In this document: in pieces, positions 50,828 through 59,730 of the stretch
Layout of the letters: the number at the start of each line of letters is the position of its first letter
Position numbering within the stretch: the stretch's first letter is position 1
Origin: Syntrophaceae bacterium
GTDB taxonomy: Bacteria; Desulfobacterota; Syntrophia; Syntrophales; UBA2192
Assembly: GCA_013177795.1 (NCBI GenBank)
Contig: JABLXY010000001.1
Span: 496,001 to 560,000, forward strand
Reading direction: 5' to 3'
Length of the DNA stretch: 64,000 bases
Notes under the pieces: model-generated
Told to the model about the DNA's origin: nothing
What the model saw: the letters and a program-made list of their open reading frames with translations, nothing else
The model's database searches: none
Position numbers and translations under genes: made by a program

Positions 50828-50856
50828 TTGTTTTTTGTGCCATTTTTCGATATAGG
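50828..50856 (+). promoter_or_regulatory. sigma70-type promoter of the NifA-like regulator
   Basis: TTGTTT (50828-50833), 17-base spacer, TATAGG (50851-50856), 37 bases upstream of the ATG, in the 400-base divergent gap between the sigma factor and the NifA-like gene. I see no further genes in that gap. Confidence 0.55.
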
Positions 50857-50893
50857 TACAACCGCGTAATCATCGACCCCGGAAGGACCGGAC

Positions 50894-52417
50894 ATGAGCC
50901 GTTTCAACTACGAGGAGCTGGCCGCCCTCCACAAGATCGCAAGGATTCTCACCCAGCCGGGCGAACTCCGCGACCATCTCGAGAAGACCATGCACGAGCT
51001 GAGCAAGCGTCTCGGCATGGAGCGCGGGATGATCTCGATCCTGGACCAGACCACACAGGAGGCCTGGCTGGAAGTGGCCCACGGCGTGGACATCGAGGGT
51101 CTCGATATCCGCTACAAGCCTGGGGAGGGCATCACGGGCAAGGTGGCCCAGACCGGCCGGCCCATGGCGATCGCCAACCTGGGCAAGGAGAATCTCTTCC
51201 TGGACCGAACGGGGGCGCGGAAGAACCTCGACCGCACCCAGCTGGCCTTCCTCTGCGTGCCCATCCTCTACGACGGCAAGGTGGTCGGGGTGCTCTCGGC
51301 CGACAAGCTCACCCACAAGGTCACCGACCTGGAGGAGGAGGTGGCCATCCTGTCGGCCGTGGCGGAGCTGATCGGCAAGGCGGTCCACGGCCTGGGACTG
51401 GAGGAGGAAAACCGCCGGCTGCGGAAGATGCTCAGCAACACGCGTGCCGTCTCCACGGACATCATCGGGAACTCGAAGCCGATGCTCGACGTTCTGAGCC
51501 TGATCTCCCAGGTGGCGGACTCGAACACGACGGTCCTGATCAACGGCGAAACCGGCACGGGAAAGGAACTCGTCGCCCGGGCGATCCACGCCAACAGCCC
51601 CCGCAAGGGCGGTCCCTTCATCCAGGTCAACTGTGCCGCCATGCCCGACACCCTCGTGGAAAGCGAACTCTTTGGTCACGAGAAGGGCGCCTTCACCGGG
51701 GCCATCCAGCGCCGGCGGGGGCTCTTCGAGGAGGCCCACGGCGGGACGATCTTCCTCGACGAGATCGGGGAGCTCTCGCAGACAGCCCAGGCGAAGGTGC
51801 TGCGCGTTCTCCAGGAAAAGCAGCTCCAGCCCCTCGGCTCCTCGCGCACGGTGACGGTGAATGTCCGCGTCATCGCAGCGACGAACCGAAACCTCGAGCA
51901 GGACGTGGCCGAGGGCCGCTTCCGGGCCGATCTGTTCTACCGCCTCAACGTCTTTCCCATTTACATGCCGACCCTGCGCGAGCGCGGCAGCGACATCATC
52001 CTGCTGACGGACCACTTCATCGTGAAGTACGCGAAGATGCTCGGCAAGCGTGTGAAGCGCATCTCCACGCCGGCCCTCGACATGCTGTTGGCCTACCACT
52101 GGCCGGGCAATGTGCGCGAGCTCGAGAACTGCATCGAGAGGGCCGTGATCCTCGCGACTGGGGATTCCATCGAGAGCGTGCACCTGCCCCCCTCTCTCCA
52201 GATGAAGTCCAAGGAGGCCGCCAGAAAGGAGCGGGGCAAGCTCGAGACCCTCGTCAACGCCTACGAGAGATCCCTGATCATCGACGCCCTGAAGGACGCG
52301 CGCGGCAACCAGACCCGCGCGGCCAAACTGCTCGCCACGACGAAACGGATCATCCAGTACAAGATCGCGAAGTACGGGATCGACCCGAAGCGCTTCAAGG
52401 TCAAGCGGATCGCCTGA
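50894..52417 (+). CDS. sigma54-dependent activator, NifA type (GAF-AAA-Fis)
   Basis: 507 residues. GAF domain at about 20-170 (RGMISILDQTTQEAWLEVAHGVD...GEGITGKVAQTG), AAA+ domain with Walker A GETGTGKE, the sigma54-contacting loop KGAFTGA, Walker B GGTIFLDEIGELS and the R-finger RLNVFPIYMPTLRER, and a C-terminal Fis-type HTH (GNQTRAAKLLATTKRIIQYKIAKYGIDPKRF). It lacks the Cys cluster of oxygen-sensing NifA proteins. In NifA the GAF domain senses nitrogen status. It stands upstream of split glutamate synthase and glnA, so it probably controls nitrogen assimilation, although no nif genes are present in the window. ATG with GGAAGGA. Confidence 0.9.
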   Translation: MSRFNYEELAALHKIARILTQPGELRDHLEKTMHELSKRLGMERGMISILDQTTQEAWLEVAHGVDIEGLDIRYKPGEGITGKVAQTGRPMAIANLGKENLFLDRTGARKNLDRTQLAFLCVPILYDGKVVGVLSADKLTHKVTDLEEEVAILSAVAELIGKAVHGLGLEEENRRLRKMLSNTRAVSTDIIGNSKPMLDVLSLISQVADSNTTVLINGETGTGKELVARAIHANSPRKGGPFIQVNCAAMPDTLVESELFGHEKGAFTGAIQRRRGLFEEAHGGTIFLDEIGELSQTAQAKVLRVLQEKQLQPLGSSRTVTVNVRVIAATNRNLEQDVAEGRFRADLFYRLNVFPIYMPTLRERGSDIILLTDHFIVKYAKMLGKRVKRISTPALDMLLAYHWPGNVRELENCIERAVILATGDSIESVHLPPSLQMKSKEAARKERGKLETLVNAYERSLIIDALKDARGNQTRAAKLLATTKRIIQYKIAKYGIDPKRFKVKRIA

Positions 52418-52476
52418 GACGGGCGGGAGGCCGGAAGAGCGTTTCGGGACGTGTTTTTTTCGAAACGTCCCCATTT

Positions 52477-52498
52477 GGAACAATTCTGTTCCTTTTTT
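52477..52498 (+). terminator. short hairpin with T run after the NifA-like gene
   Basis: GGAACA-ATTC-TGTTCC followed by six T, 60 bases after the stop. Small stem but ideal T run. The same palindrome could also be a protein site. Confidence 0.5.
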
Positions 52499-52645
52499 AC
52501 ATATCCTCCCCTTCTTCAGAGACGCGTCAGCTCCGCCGCCGTGCAGCGCACCCGGTGCCCGGAATTAGATATTTTCTTTTATTTTCAAACTGTTGGCATA
52601 TTCACGCACCTTGCCGCCACCGGGAGGATTTCCCGTTTCGGGGTA

Positions 52646-52660
52646 TGGCACGCTTCTTGT
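52646..52660 (+). promoter_or_regulatory. sigma54-type promoter of the orphan HTH gene
   Basis: TGGCACG-N4-TTGT: the -24 element is a perfect match and the -12 element reads TTGT instead of TTGC, with correct spacing. Start would be near 52672 and the ATG at 52716. Position downstream of a sigma54 activator supports it. Confidence 0.7.
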
Positions 52661-52715
52661 CAATCCGCATGTCATCGGACAATCTCTCCAGAATGAACGG
52701 ACGGGGTGGAAAATC

Positions 52716-52925
52716 ATGAAAGCGCAGTCCATGGAAAACAGGACGGTGTCTTCCCTGGCGAGTCTCATGAATGCCTACGAGAGGGCCCTCATCATCGACG
52801 CCCTCGTGAGCACGCAGGGAAATCAGAGCCAGGCGGCCAAACTGCTGGGGACATCCAAGCGGGTGATCCACTACAAGATCCACAAGTACGGGATCGATCC
52901 CCGCCGGTTCAGGATGGGGAATTGA
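52716..52925 (+). CDS. orphan Fis-type HTH protein, copy of the NifA-like DNA-binding domain
   Basis: 69 residues. It is almost a copy of the C-terminus of the NifA-like protein encoded just before: LMNAYERALIIDALVSTQGNQSQAAKLLGTSKRVIHYKIHKYGIDPRRF against LVNAYERSLIIDALKDARGNQTRAAKLLATTKRIIQYKIAKYGIDPKRF. There is no GAF or AAA+ domain, so it can bind DNA but not activate sigma54. A sigma54-type promoter lies 56 bases upstream, so the activator may induce it. A competitor that tunes the activator's sites (negative feedback) is my inference. ATG at 52716; a weak AAAT context without a strong ribosome site. Confidence 0.82.
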   Translation: MKAQSMENRTVSSLASLMNAYERALIIDALVSTQGNQSQAAKLLGTSKRVIHYKIHKYGIDPRRFRMGN

Positions 52926-53059
52926 CTGAAGTCCGGCAGCGCCGCAGGTGATCACAATTTCGTTCATCACGATCGGCGTAGTACAAATTTGTTCCAGATT
53001 CACAACGGTGGTCCGCCTCTGACCGCGGATCAACGCTCTGGAAAAGGATAGGCAGCATC

Positions 53060-54190
53060 ATGTGCAGACTCTTTGCGATCACGAGCCAGGCCCCCCTCTC
53101 CCCGATGGTCGCCCTCGAGGCGCTCAACGTCATGAAGGAAGGGCACGACGGCTCGGGTGTCGGCCTCTACTTGACAGACCTGGCGGGCGATTTCGAGCCC
53201 TACAAGGACTATCCGACGCTCTGCGGGATCTTCAGCAACGCGGGAATGAAGAAGCTCGACGACTACATGCTCGCCCGCGGGTTCAGGCCGAAGTTCGAGC
53301 GGACGATCCGCCCGTCGAAGCCGGCCCCGGCAGGGACACCCCGGCGGGACGTGTACCTGATCAGCGTCTACGACTACCCGGATGAGTGGAAGTATCTCCC
53401 CAAGGCCGAGGTCCGGTTCCGTCTCATGCTCACCCGCGTCACCCTACGCCAGATGGGTCTCGAGGACGGGTCGATGATGGTCTTCAGCTTCTGGCCCGAC
53501 ACGATCATGCTCAAGGAGATCGGCGACCCCATGGCGATTGCCGACTACCTCGACCTCGGCGACCGGAACATCCTGGCCCGCAGCATGCTCGCGCAGGGAC
53601 GCCAGAACACGAACTACGCCATCACCCTCTACGCCTGCCACCCCTTCTTCGTCCAGGGCGTGGCCACGATGACCAACGGGGAGAACACGGCCTTCGTCCC
53701 CATCCGCGAGTTCCTCATGTCGAGACAGTTCCCCGGCTATATCGGGTACCAGTCGGATTCGGAGGTCTTCACCCACATCCTCCACTACACGCTCTACACG
53801 CTGGGCATGGGGCTCGAGGCCTACAAGCACATCATCACGCCGCTCAAGGATGACGAGTTGGCGAGGCACCCCGAGACGTCGCGGCTCAGGCTGCTGAAGC
53901 ACACCTGCCGGCCGCTGATCATCGACGGGCCCAACTGTGTCATCGGGTTCACGCCGGACCGGACGATGTTCATCGTCCAGGACAGCAAGAAGCTGCGCCC
54001 CGGGGTCATCGGAGGCAAGCCCGGCCTGTATGCCGTGTCCTCGGAGATCTGCGGCCTCGATGCCGCCATCCCCGACCGGGACCACAGCAAGGACTTCCAG
54101 CCCATGAAATACGACGTCGCGTACGTGGACAGCAACCGCAGGGAGATCAAGACATGGAATCAATGGGAACCCTTCACCCCTCCACACTGA
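53060..54190 (+). CDS. glutamate synthase amidotransferase subunit (split GltB, class II GATase)
   Basis: 376 residues. MCRLFAITSQAPLSPMVALEALNVMKEGHDGSGVG: after Met removal Cys2 becomes the N-terminal nucleophile of a class II glutamine amidotransferase. The rest (LARSMLAQGRQNTNYAITLYACHPFFVQGVATMTNGENTAF, VFTHILHYTLY) matches the amidotransferase domain of glutamate synthase as a separate polypeptide, the archaeal-type arrangement. It releases ammonia from glutamine for the synthase subunit encoded next; the two genes overlap by 37 bases. Upstream are the orphan HTH gene and the NifA-like activator. Confidence 0.92.
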   Translation: MCRLFAITSQAPLSPMVALEALNVMKEGHDGSGVGLYLTDLAGDFEPYKDYPTLCGIFSNAGMKKLDDYMLARGFRPKFERTIRPSKPAPAGTPRRDVYLISVYDYPDEWKYLPKAEVRFRLMLTRVTLRQMGLEDGSMMVFSFWPDTIMLKEIGDPMAIADYLDLGDRNILARSMLAQGRQNTNYAITLYACHPFFVQGVATMTNGENTAFVPIREFLMSRQFPGYIGYQSDSEVFTHILHYTLYTLGMGLEAYKHIITPLKDDELARHPETSRLRLLKHTCRPLIIDGPNCVIGFTPDRTMFIVQDSKKLRPGVIGGKPGLYAVSSEICGLDAAIPDRDHSKDFQPMKYDVAYVDSNRREIKTWNQWEPFTPPH

Positions 54191-55788
54191 GCACGAAGGA
54201 CCTGCACTGGCGGATCCTCTGGGACAGGGAAAAGTGCACCCTCTGCGGGCGCTGCACGGCGGTCTGCCCCGTGCAAGCCATCGAGCTCGGCGTCCACCGC
54301 AAGCGGCTCGTCACCGTGCCCCTGGGGATCAAGGACACGCCCTCAACCGCCTTCACCGTCTACCACGGCATCGACCAGCGGACGGACGCGGCCTTCGCCT
54401 GCGTCGGCTGCGCCATGTGCAGCCTGGTCTGCCCCAATGACGCGATTGTCCCCGTGCTCAACGAGGACGTCGACAAGCAGCGTTTTCACATCAACAGCGG
54501 TGGGGTCCCCCGGCGCCGCGGCGGCCGCCGCAATGCCCCGGGCAGCCTCCTCGACCAGATCAAGTTCATCCGCATCTCCATGCTGACCGACCCCGCCCTG
54601 GACGCGGGCCGGCACGAGTTCGAGCTGCGGACGCTGCTCGGGCGGATCCTGCCCCCCGAGGAGGCCCTGAAGTTCAGCCGCGAGAACGGGTGGATCCCGC
54701 CCGTGCGGGAGATCTACCCGCTGATCATCGGCAGCATGTCCTTCGGCGCGCTCTCCCCCACCATGTGGGAGGGGCTGCAGATGGGTGTGGCCTACCTCAA
54801 CGAGGAGCTGGGCATGCCCGTGCGGATGTGCACCGGCGAGGGCGGCTGCCCGCCGCGCCTGCTGCGGTCGCGATTCCTGAAATACGTGATCCTCCAGATC
54901 GCCAGCGGCTACTTCGGCTGGGACGAGATCATCCGTGCCCTGCCCGAGATGAAGGAGGACCCCTGCGCCGTGGAGATCAAGTACGGCCAGGGGGCCAAGC
55001 CCGGCGACGGGGGGCTGCTGATGTGGTACAAGGTCAACAGCCTCATCGCGCAGGTCCGCGGCGTGCCCCCCGGCGTGAGCCTGCCGAGCCCCCCCACGCA
55101 CCAGACGAAGTACTCCATCGAGGAGTCCGTCGCGAAGATGATTCAGTCCATGTACATGGCCTGGGGGTTCCGTGTTCCGGTGTACCCGAAGATCTCGGGG
55201 ACCAGCACGGCGCTCGCCGTCCTGAACAACCTGGCCCGCAACCCCATCGCCGCCGGGCTTGCGATCGACGGCGAGGACGGGGGCACCGGGGCGGCCTACA
55301 GCGTCTCGATGGATCACATGGGACACCCCATCGCGAGCAACATCCGCGACGCCTACCTGACCCTCGTCAAGGTCGGCAAGCAGAACGAGATACCCCTCTT
55401 CGCGGGCGGGGGCATCGGGAAGAACGGCAATCTCACGGCCAACGCGGCGGCGCTCATCATGCTGGGCGCCAGCGGCGTGCAGGTCGGCAAGTACATCATG
55501 CAGGCCGCGGCGGGATGCCTCGGCTCGGAGAGCGACCGCTGCAATATCTGCAACATCGGCCAGTGCCCCAAGGGGATCACGTCCCAGGACCCCCGTCTCT
55601 ATAGGCGCCTCGACCCGGAGCACGTCGCCCAGCGCCTGGTGGACGTCTACCTGAGCTTCGACACGGAGCTCCGGAAGATCGTGGCACCCCTGGGCCGGTC
55701 GACGTCCCTGCCCATCGGGATGTCCGATGCTCTCGGCATTGCCGACCGCAGCGCCGCGGAGAGGCTCCAGATCCAGTATGTCGTCTAG
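54154..55788 (+). CDS. glutamate synthase FMN/Fe-S subunit (split GltB, central domain)
   Basis: 544 residues. Two ferredoxin-type [4Fe-4S] motifs near the N-terminus (CTLCGRCTAVCPVQAI and CVGCAMCSLVCPNDAI), then the FMN-binding barrel: IIGSMSFGALSPTMWEGLQMG, YGQGAKPGDGG, RGVPPGVSLPSPPTHQ, LAIDGEDGGTGAA, and the Cys set for the Fe-S cluster CNICNIGQCPKGITSQDP. It makes two glutamates from ammonia, 2-oxoglutarate and electrons. The N-terminal ferredoxin domain implies it may take electrons from ferredoxin as well as from the fused flavoprotein encoded next. ATG at 54154 with AGGGAGA before it. Confidence 0.94.
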   Translation: MESMGTLHPSTLSTKDLHWRILWDREKCTLCGRCTAVCPVQAIELGVHRKRLVTVPLGIKDTPSTAFTVYHGIDQRTDAAFACVGCAMCSLVCPNDAIVPVLNEDVDKQRFHINSGGVPRRRGGRRNAPGSLLDQIKFIRISMLTDPALDAGRHEFELRTLLGRILPPEEALKFSRENGWIPPVREIYPLIIGSMSFGALSPTMWEGLQMGVAYLNEELGMPVRMCTGEGGCPPRLLRSRFLKYVILQIASGYFGWDEIIRALPEMKEDPCAVEIKYGQGAKPGDGGLLMWYKVNSLIAQVRGVPPGVSLPSPPTHQTKYSIEESVAKMIQSMYMAWGFRVPVYPKISGTSTALAVLNNLARNPIAAGLAIDGEDGGTGAAYSVSMDHMGHPIASNIRDAYLTLVKVGKQNEIPLFAGGGIGKNGNLTANAAALIMLGASGVQVGKYIMQAAAGCLGSESDRCNICNIGQCPKGITSQDPRLYRRLDPEHVAQRLVDVYLSFDTELRKIVAPLGRSTSLPIGMSDALGIADRSAAERLQIQYVV

Positions 55789-55801
55789 AAGGGTGACTGA
55801 C

Positions 55802-58189
55802 GTGGCAATCGCAAAAACCGCACCGAGAAAGAAACAGGACGCCGCCCGGGCCACCGTGGTGATCCACGGGGTCGAGAGCGGTCAGCGCGTGGAGTCGCGC
55901 GTCCTCGAGGAGCGCCTGCAGCAGGCCGTGACGGAGGGCCATCGCCGCATCGAGGTGCAGGCCTACGGCCAGCACGGCATCGGGGGCCGGCTCTGGAAGG
56001 CCGGTAGCGATCCCGTCGAGGTCCGGATCACCGGCTCCCCAGGCCAGCGCGTGGGCTCCATGGGCTTTCCCAACACCCGCATCGAGGTGATGGGCCCCGC
56101 CTCGGACGACGTGGGATGGCTCAACGCCGGGGCCCGGATCGTGGTCCACGGCCAGGCGTCCAACGGCGTGGGCAACGCCATGGCGCAGGGCAAGATCTAC
56201 ATCGCAGGCGACATCGGCGCACGCGGCATGACGATGACGAAGCACAACCCGCGGTTCGCCCCGCCGGAGCTGTGGGTGCTCGGGGGCGTCGGCGACTCCT
56301 TCGCCGAGTTCATGGCGGGCGGCACCGCCGTCATCTGCGGCCACGAGGCGCACCACCCGGACAACGTCCTCGGTCACCGGCCCTGCGTGGGCATGGTGGG
56401 CGGCCGGATCTTCTTCCGCGGCCCCCACAAGGGGTTCAGCGAGGAGGACGCCCGGCTTGCCGAGATCGGCGACGAGGAGTGGAACTGGCTCTGCGCCGGC
56501 CTGAAGGAGTTCCTCCGCGCAATCGGCCGCGGCGGCCTCCAGGAGGAGCTGCTGGCCGACCGCGAGGCCTGGAAGCTCATCGTGGCCCGCCGGCCCGGCG
56601 AAAAGGGCATCAAGGCCGTCCGCACGATGGCCGATTTCCGCCGCTTCGTCTGGGACCAGGAACTCGGAAAGGGCGGCCTCATCGGCGACCTGACCGACCT
56701 GGACCGCAGCCCGGTCCCGGTCATCACGACGGGCATCCTGCGGCGCTACGTGCCCGTCTGGGAGAACCTGAAGTTCCTGCCCCCCTGCCAGGCGAGCTGC
56801 CCCACGGGGATCCCCGTGCAGAAGCGGTGGGAGATGGTGCGCAAGGGCCTCGTCGACGAGGCCGTGGACATGGCCCTGGCCTACACACCCTTCCCCGTCA
56901 CGGTCTGCGGATACCTCTGCCCCAACGTCTGCATGCAGCACTGCACGCGCCGGTCCGCAGGCCTCGCGCCCGTGGACATCACCGTCCTGGGCAAGGCGAG
57001 CCTCCAGGCCCGGCCGCCCGAGCCTGCGCCGCCCACGGGCTACCGGGTTGCGATCGTCGGCGGCGGCCCCGCGGGCCTCTCCATCGCCTGGCAGCTCTAC
57101 CTCAGGGGGCACCGCCCCGTCGTCTACGACCGCGGCGAGGAGCTGGGAGGCAAGATCACGAGCTCGATCCCCAGCCTGCGCATCCCCGACGAGATCGTCC
57201 GCCGCGAGATCGAGCGGGTGAAGGGCCTCATCCCCGAGGTCCGCCTCAAGGCGGAGATGACCCGGGAGGAGTTCACGAAGCTCCGGGACGAGTACGACTA
57301 TGTCGTCATCGCCACGGGGGCCCAGAAGCCCCGCATGCTGCCGATCCCCGGGATCGAGCGGGCCCTGCCGGCCCTCGACTTCCTGCGGGACGCCAAGGCG
57401 AATCGGGTCAGCGTCGGCAAGCGCGTCGTCGTCATCGGCGCGGGCAACGTCGGCTGCGATGCCGCCTCCGAGGCGGCCCGGCTCGGCGCCGAGGAGATCA
57501 CCCTCATCGACATCCAGGAACCGGCCTCCTTCGGCAAGGAGCGGCAGCACGCCGAGGCGGCGGGGGCGAAGTTCCTCTGGCCCGTCGCGACGCGGGCGAT
57601 CACCGCCGAGGGCGTGGAGCTCACGCGGGGCGACGCGCTGCCGGCCGACACGGTCATCGTGGCCATCGGCGACCAGCCCGACCTCGGGTTCCTCCCCCGG
57701 GGGATCGCGACGGAGAGGGGGTTCATCGTCGTCAACGAACGCTTCCAGACGAGCGACCCCAAGGTCTTTGCCGTGGGCGACACGGTGAAGCTGGGGCTCC
57801 TGACGGAGGCCATCGGCGCCGGACGCAGGGCCGCCGAGGCGATCGACGCCCTCCTGAGCGGCCGCGAGCCCGCACTGGATACGCTCCCGGCCATCCCCGC
57901 GGCCCGGATCAAGCTCGAGTACTACGACCCGCGCGTGAAGGGGTTCGGCGACACGGACGAGTGCGCCGGCGAGTGCGCCTCCTGCGGCTCCTGCAGGGAC
58001 TGCTCGGTCTGCGTCACGGTCTGCCCCCAGAACGCCATCTCGCGCAGGGACCTGGGCGGCGGCGCCTACGAGTACGTCGTTGACCCCGACCGGTGCATCG
58101 GCTGCGGGTTCTGCGCCGGGGCCTGCCCCTGCGGGATCTGGCAGCTCGTGGAGAACGTCCCGCTGGAGAGCGCAGGCGGAACGGTGTAG
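55802..58189 (+). CDS. glutamate synthase GXGXG domain fused to GltD-type flavoprotein with ferredoxin domain
   Basis: 795 residues. N-terminal part (about 20-250) is the GXGXG right-handed helix of GltB (QAYGQHGIGGRLW, GNAMAQGKIYIAGDIGARG, GTAVICGHEAHHPDNVLG). It continues into a GltD/NfnB-like part: CQASCPTGIP at about 329 and CGYLCPNVCMQHC (Fe-S), FAD motif VGGGPAGLSIAW near 419, NAD(P) motif IGAGNVGCDAASEA near 545, and two C-terminal [4Fe-4S] motifs (CSVCVTVCPQNAI, CIGCGFCAGACPCGIW, about 728-776). It feeds electrons to the FMN subunit. GTG at 55802 has AGAAGGG 7 bases upstream; an ATG at 55778 overlaps the previous gene. Confidence 0.92.
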   Translation: MAIAKTAPRKKQDAARATVVIHGVESGQRVESRVLEERLQQAVTEGHRRIEVQAYGQHGIGGRLWKAGSDPVEVRITGSPGQRVGSMGFPNTRIEVMGPASDDVGWLNAGARIVVHGQASNGVGNAMAQGKIYIAGDIGARGMTMTKHNPRFAPPELWVLGGVGDSFAEFMAGGTAVICGHEAHHPDNVLGHRPCVGMVGGRIFFRGPHKGFSEEDARLAEIGDEEWNWLCAGLKEFLRAIGRGGLQEELLADREAWKLIVARRPGEKGIKAVRTMADFRRFVWDQELGKGGLIGDLTDLDRSPVPVITTGILRRYVPVWENLKFLPPCQASCPTGIPVQKRWEMVRKGLVDEAVDMALAYTPFPVTVCGYLCPNVCMQHCTRRSAGLAPVDITVLGKASLQARPPEPAPPTGYRVAIVGGGPAGLSIAWQLYLRGHRPVVYDRGEELGGKITSSIPSLRIPDEIVRREIERVKGLIPEVRLKAEMTREEFTKLRDEYDYVVIATGAQKPRMLPIPGIERALPALDFLRDAKANRVSVGKRVVVIGAGNVGCDAASEAARLGAEEITLIDIQEPASFGKERQHAEAAGAKFLWPVATRAITAEGVELTRGDALPADTVIVAIGDQPDLGFLPRGIATERGFIVVNERFQTSDPKVFAVGDTVKLGLLTEAIGAGRRAAEAIDALLSGREPALDTLPAIPAARIKLEYYDPRVKGFGDTDECAGECASCGSCRDCSVCVTVCPQNAISRRDLGGGAYEYVVDPDRCIGCGFCAGACPCGIWQLVENVPLESAGGTV

Positions 58190-58228
58190 CGGACAAGAGG
58201 CGGCCTTCATTCGCCCGGCACAAAAGAC

Positions 58229-58256
58229 TTGATTTTTCGGCGGTCTCTGTCAGAAT
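58229..58256 (+). promoter_or_regulatory. possible sigma70 promoter of glnA
   Basis: TTGATT (58229-58234), 16-base spacer, CAGAAT (58251-58256), 78 bases upstream of the glnA ATG. Moderate match; no sigma54-type promoter with correct spacing was found in the gap. Confidence 0.35.
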
Positions 58257-58334
58257 TCTTCACTCCGGTACGGGTGTCGATTGCAGCCGGAATGAATGAA
58301 GCGGCTATCAACAACTTTTCCAAGGAGGCCCCCC

Positions 58335-59666
58335 ATGATCAGCATGAGAGACGCAAAGGATGTGCAGAAGTTCGTCAAGGAGAAAAATGTCAGCTTCATT
58401 CAGTTCTGGTTCACCGACGTCCTCGGGAAGCTCAAGTCCTTCAGCGTGACCCCTTCGGAACTCGAGGAGGGCCTTGCGGAGGGCATGGGGTTCGACGGCT
58501 CCTCCATCGAGGGGTTCGCCCGCATCGAGGAGAGCGACATGATCGCCCTGCCGGACCCCAAGACGTTCCAGCTCATCCCCTGGCGCCCCAGCGACCGCCC
58601 CGTGGCGCGGATGTTCTGCGACATCATGAACCCCGACGGGACGAACTACATGGGTGACCCCCGGTACGCTCTCAAGCGGATCCTCGCCAAGATCGCCAAG
58701 CAGGGCTACACCTACTACGTGGGCCCCGAGCTCGAGTTCTTCTACTTCGCCAACGACTCGGAGGCCGAGATCCTCGACCAGGCCGGCTACTTCGACGGCC
58801 TCCCCGTCGACCGGGGCACGGACCTGCGCCGTCAGACGATCTTCGCCCTGCAGAGCATGGGCATCCGCGTGGAGTACAGCCACCACGAGGTGGCCCCGAG
58901 CCAGCACGAGATCGACCTCCGCTACCTCGAAGCCCTCGAGATGGCCGACACGGTCATGACCTACCGGGTGGCCGCCAAGGAGATCGCCCGGCAGAACGGC
59001 GTCTACTGTACCTTCATGCCCAAGCCGATCTTCGGCCAGAACGGCAGCGGCATGCACGTTCACCAGTCCATCTTCAAGGGCAACAAGAACATCTTCTTCG
59101 ACGCCAAGGACCCGTACCACCTGTCGCCGTTCGCAAAGAACTACATCGCAGGGATTATGCGGCACGCCCGCGAGATCACGTGCGTCACGAACCAGTGGGT
59201 CAACTCCTACAAGCGGCTGGTGCCCGGCTACGAGGCGCCCGTCTACGTCGCCTGGGCGCGGCGGAACCGCTCGGCCATGATCCGCGTGCCCATGTACAAG
59301 CCCGGCAAGGAAAAGGCGACACGCATCGAGTACCGCGCGCCGGACCCGGCCTGCAACCCCTACCTGGCCTTCGCGGTCATGCTGGGCGCGGGCCTCAAGG
59401 GCGTCGAGGGCAAGTATCCCCTGCCCGAGCCGGTGGAGCACGACATCTTCGAGATGGACGAGAAGGCCCGCGCCGAGGCCGGGATCACCTCCCTGCCCGG
59501 CAGCCTCTGGGAGGCCCTCGAGGAGACCAAGCAGAGCGTGCTGGTCAACGAGGTCCTGGGCGACCACATCTTCGGCAAGTTCGTCGAGAACAAGAAGAGG
59601 GAGTGGGACATGTTCCGCACCCACGTCACCGATTTCGAGATCAACCGGTACCTGCCGATGCTGTAA
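58335..59666 (+). CDS. glnA: glutamine synthetase, type I-alpha
   Basis: 443 residues. Seen: FTDVLGKLKSFSVTPSELE, GFDGSSIEGFARIEESDMIALPD, GPELEFFYF, QSMGIRVEYSHHEVAPSQHEIDLRY, FMPKPIFGQNGSGMHVHQS, NSYKRLVPGYEAPVYVAWARRNRSAMIRVP and EYRAPDPACNPYLAFAVMLGAGLKG. The length and the C-terminal IFEMDEKARAEAGITSLPGSLWEALE (no Tyr in a NLYxLP motif) mark the alpha type, which is controlled by feedback and not by adenylylation. It assimilates ammonia and feeds the split glutamate synthase. ATG at 58335 with AAGGAGG; ended by a classic terminator. Confidence 0.96.
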   Translation: MISMRDAKDVQKFVKEKNVSFIQFWFTDVLGKLKSFSVTPSELEEGLAEGMGFDGSSIEGFARIEESDMIALPDPKTFQLIPWRPSDRPVARMFCDIMNPDGTNYMGDPRYALKRILAKIAKQGYTYYVGPELEFFYFANDSEAEILDQAGYFDGLPVDRGTDLRRQTIFALQSMGIRVEYSHHEVAPSQHEIDLRYLEALEMADTVMTYRVAAKEIARQNGVYCTFMPKPIFGQNGSGMHVHQSIFKGNKNIFFDAKDPYHLSPFAKNYIAGIMRHAREITCVTNQWVNSYKRLVPGYEAPVYVAWARRNRSAMIRVPMYKPGKEKATRIEYRAPDPACNPYLAFAVMLGAGLKGVEGKYPLPEPVEHDIFEMDEKARAEAGITSLPGSLWEALEETKQSVLVNEVLGDHIFGKFVENKKREWDMFRTHVTDFEINRYLPML

Positions 59667-59675
59667 ACGGCAAAG

Positions 59676-59704
59676 GGGGCAGCCCGGCGGGCTGCCCCTT
59701 TTTT
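59676..59704 (+). terminator. rho-independent terminator of glnA
   Basis: GGGGCAGCCC-GGC-GGGCTGCCCC followed by six T, starting 9 bases after the glnA stop. Confidence 0.93.
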
Positions 59705-59730
59705 CACATCCCTTTTTAGAGAGAACCGCC

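Noticed and set aside
52983-53015. ACAAATTTGT palindrome and TTGT-N9-ACAA in front of the split gltB as NifA upstream sites
   Set aside because: NifA sites are TGT-N10-ACA; the spacing here is 9 and no sigma54 promoter follows. Kept only as a possible unknown operator.
55577-58210. 877-residue minus-strand frame opposite the GltB3/GltD fusion
   Set aside because: Composition artefact; the plus strand encodes the GXGXG, FAD and Fe-S motifs.
58210-58240. GGCAC...CTTGA near glnA as a sigma54 promoter
   Set aside because: The spacing between the GG and TTG elements is two bases too long, so it does not fit a -24/-12 promoter.
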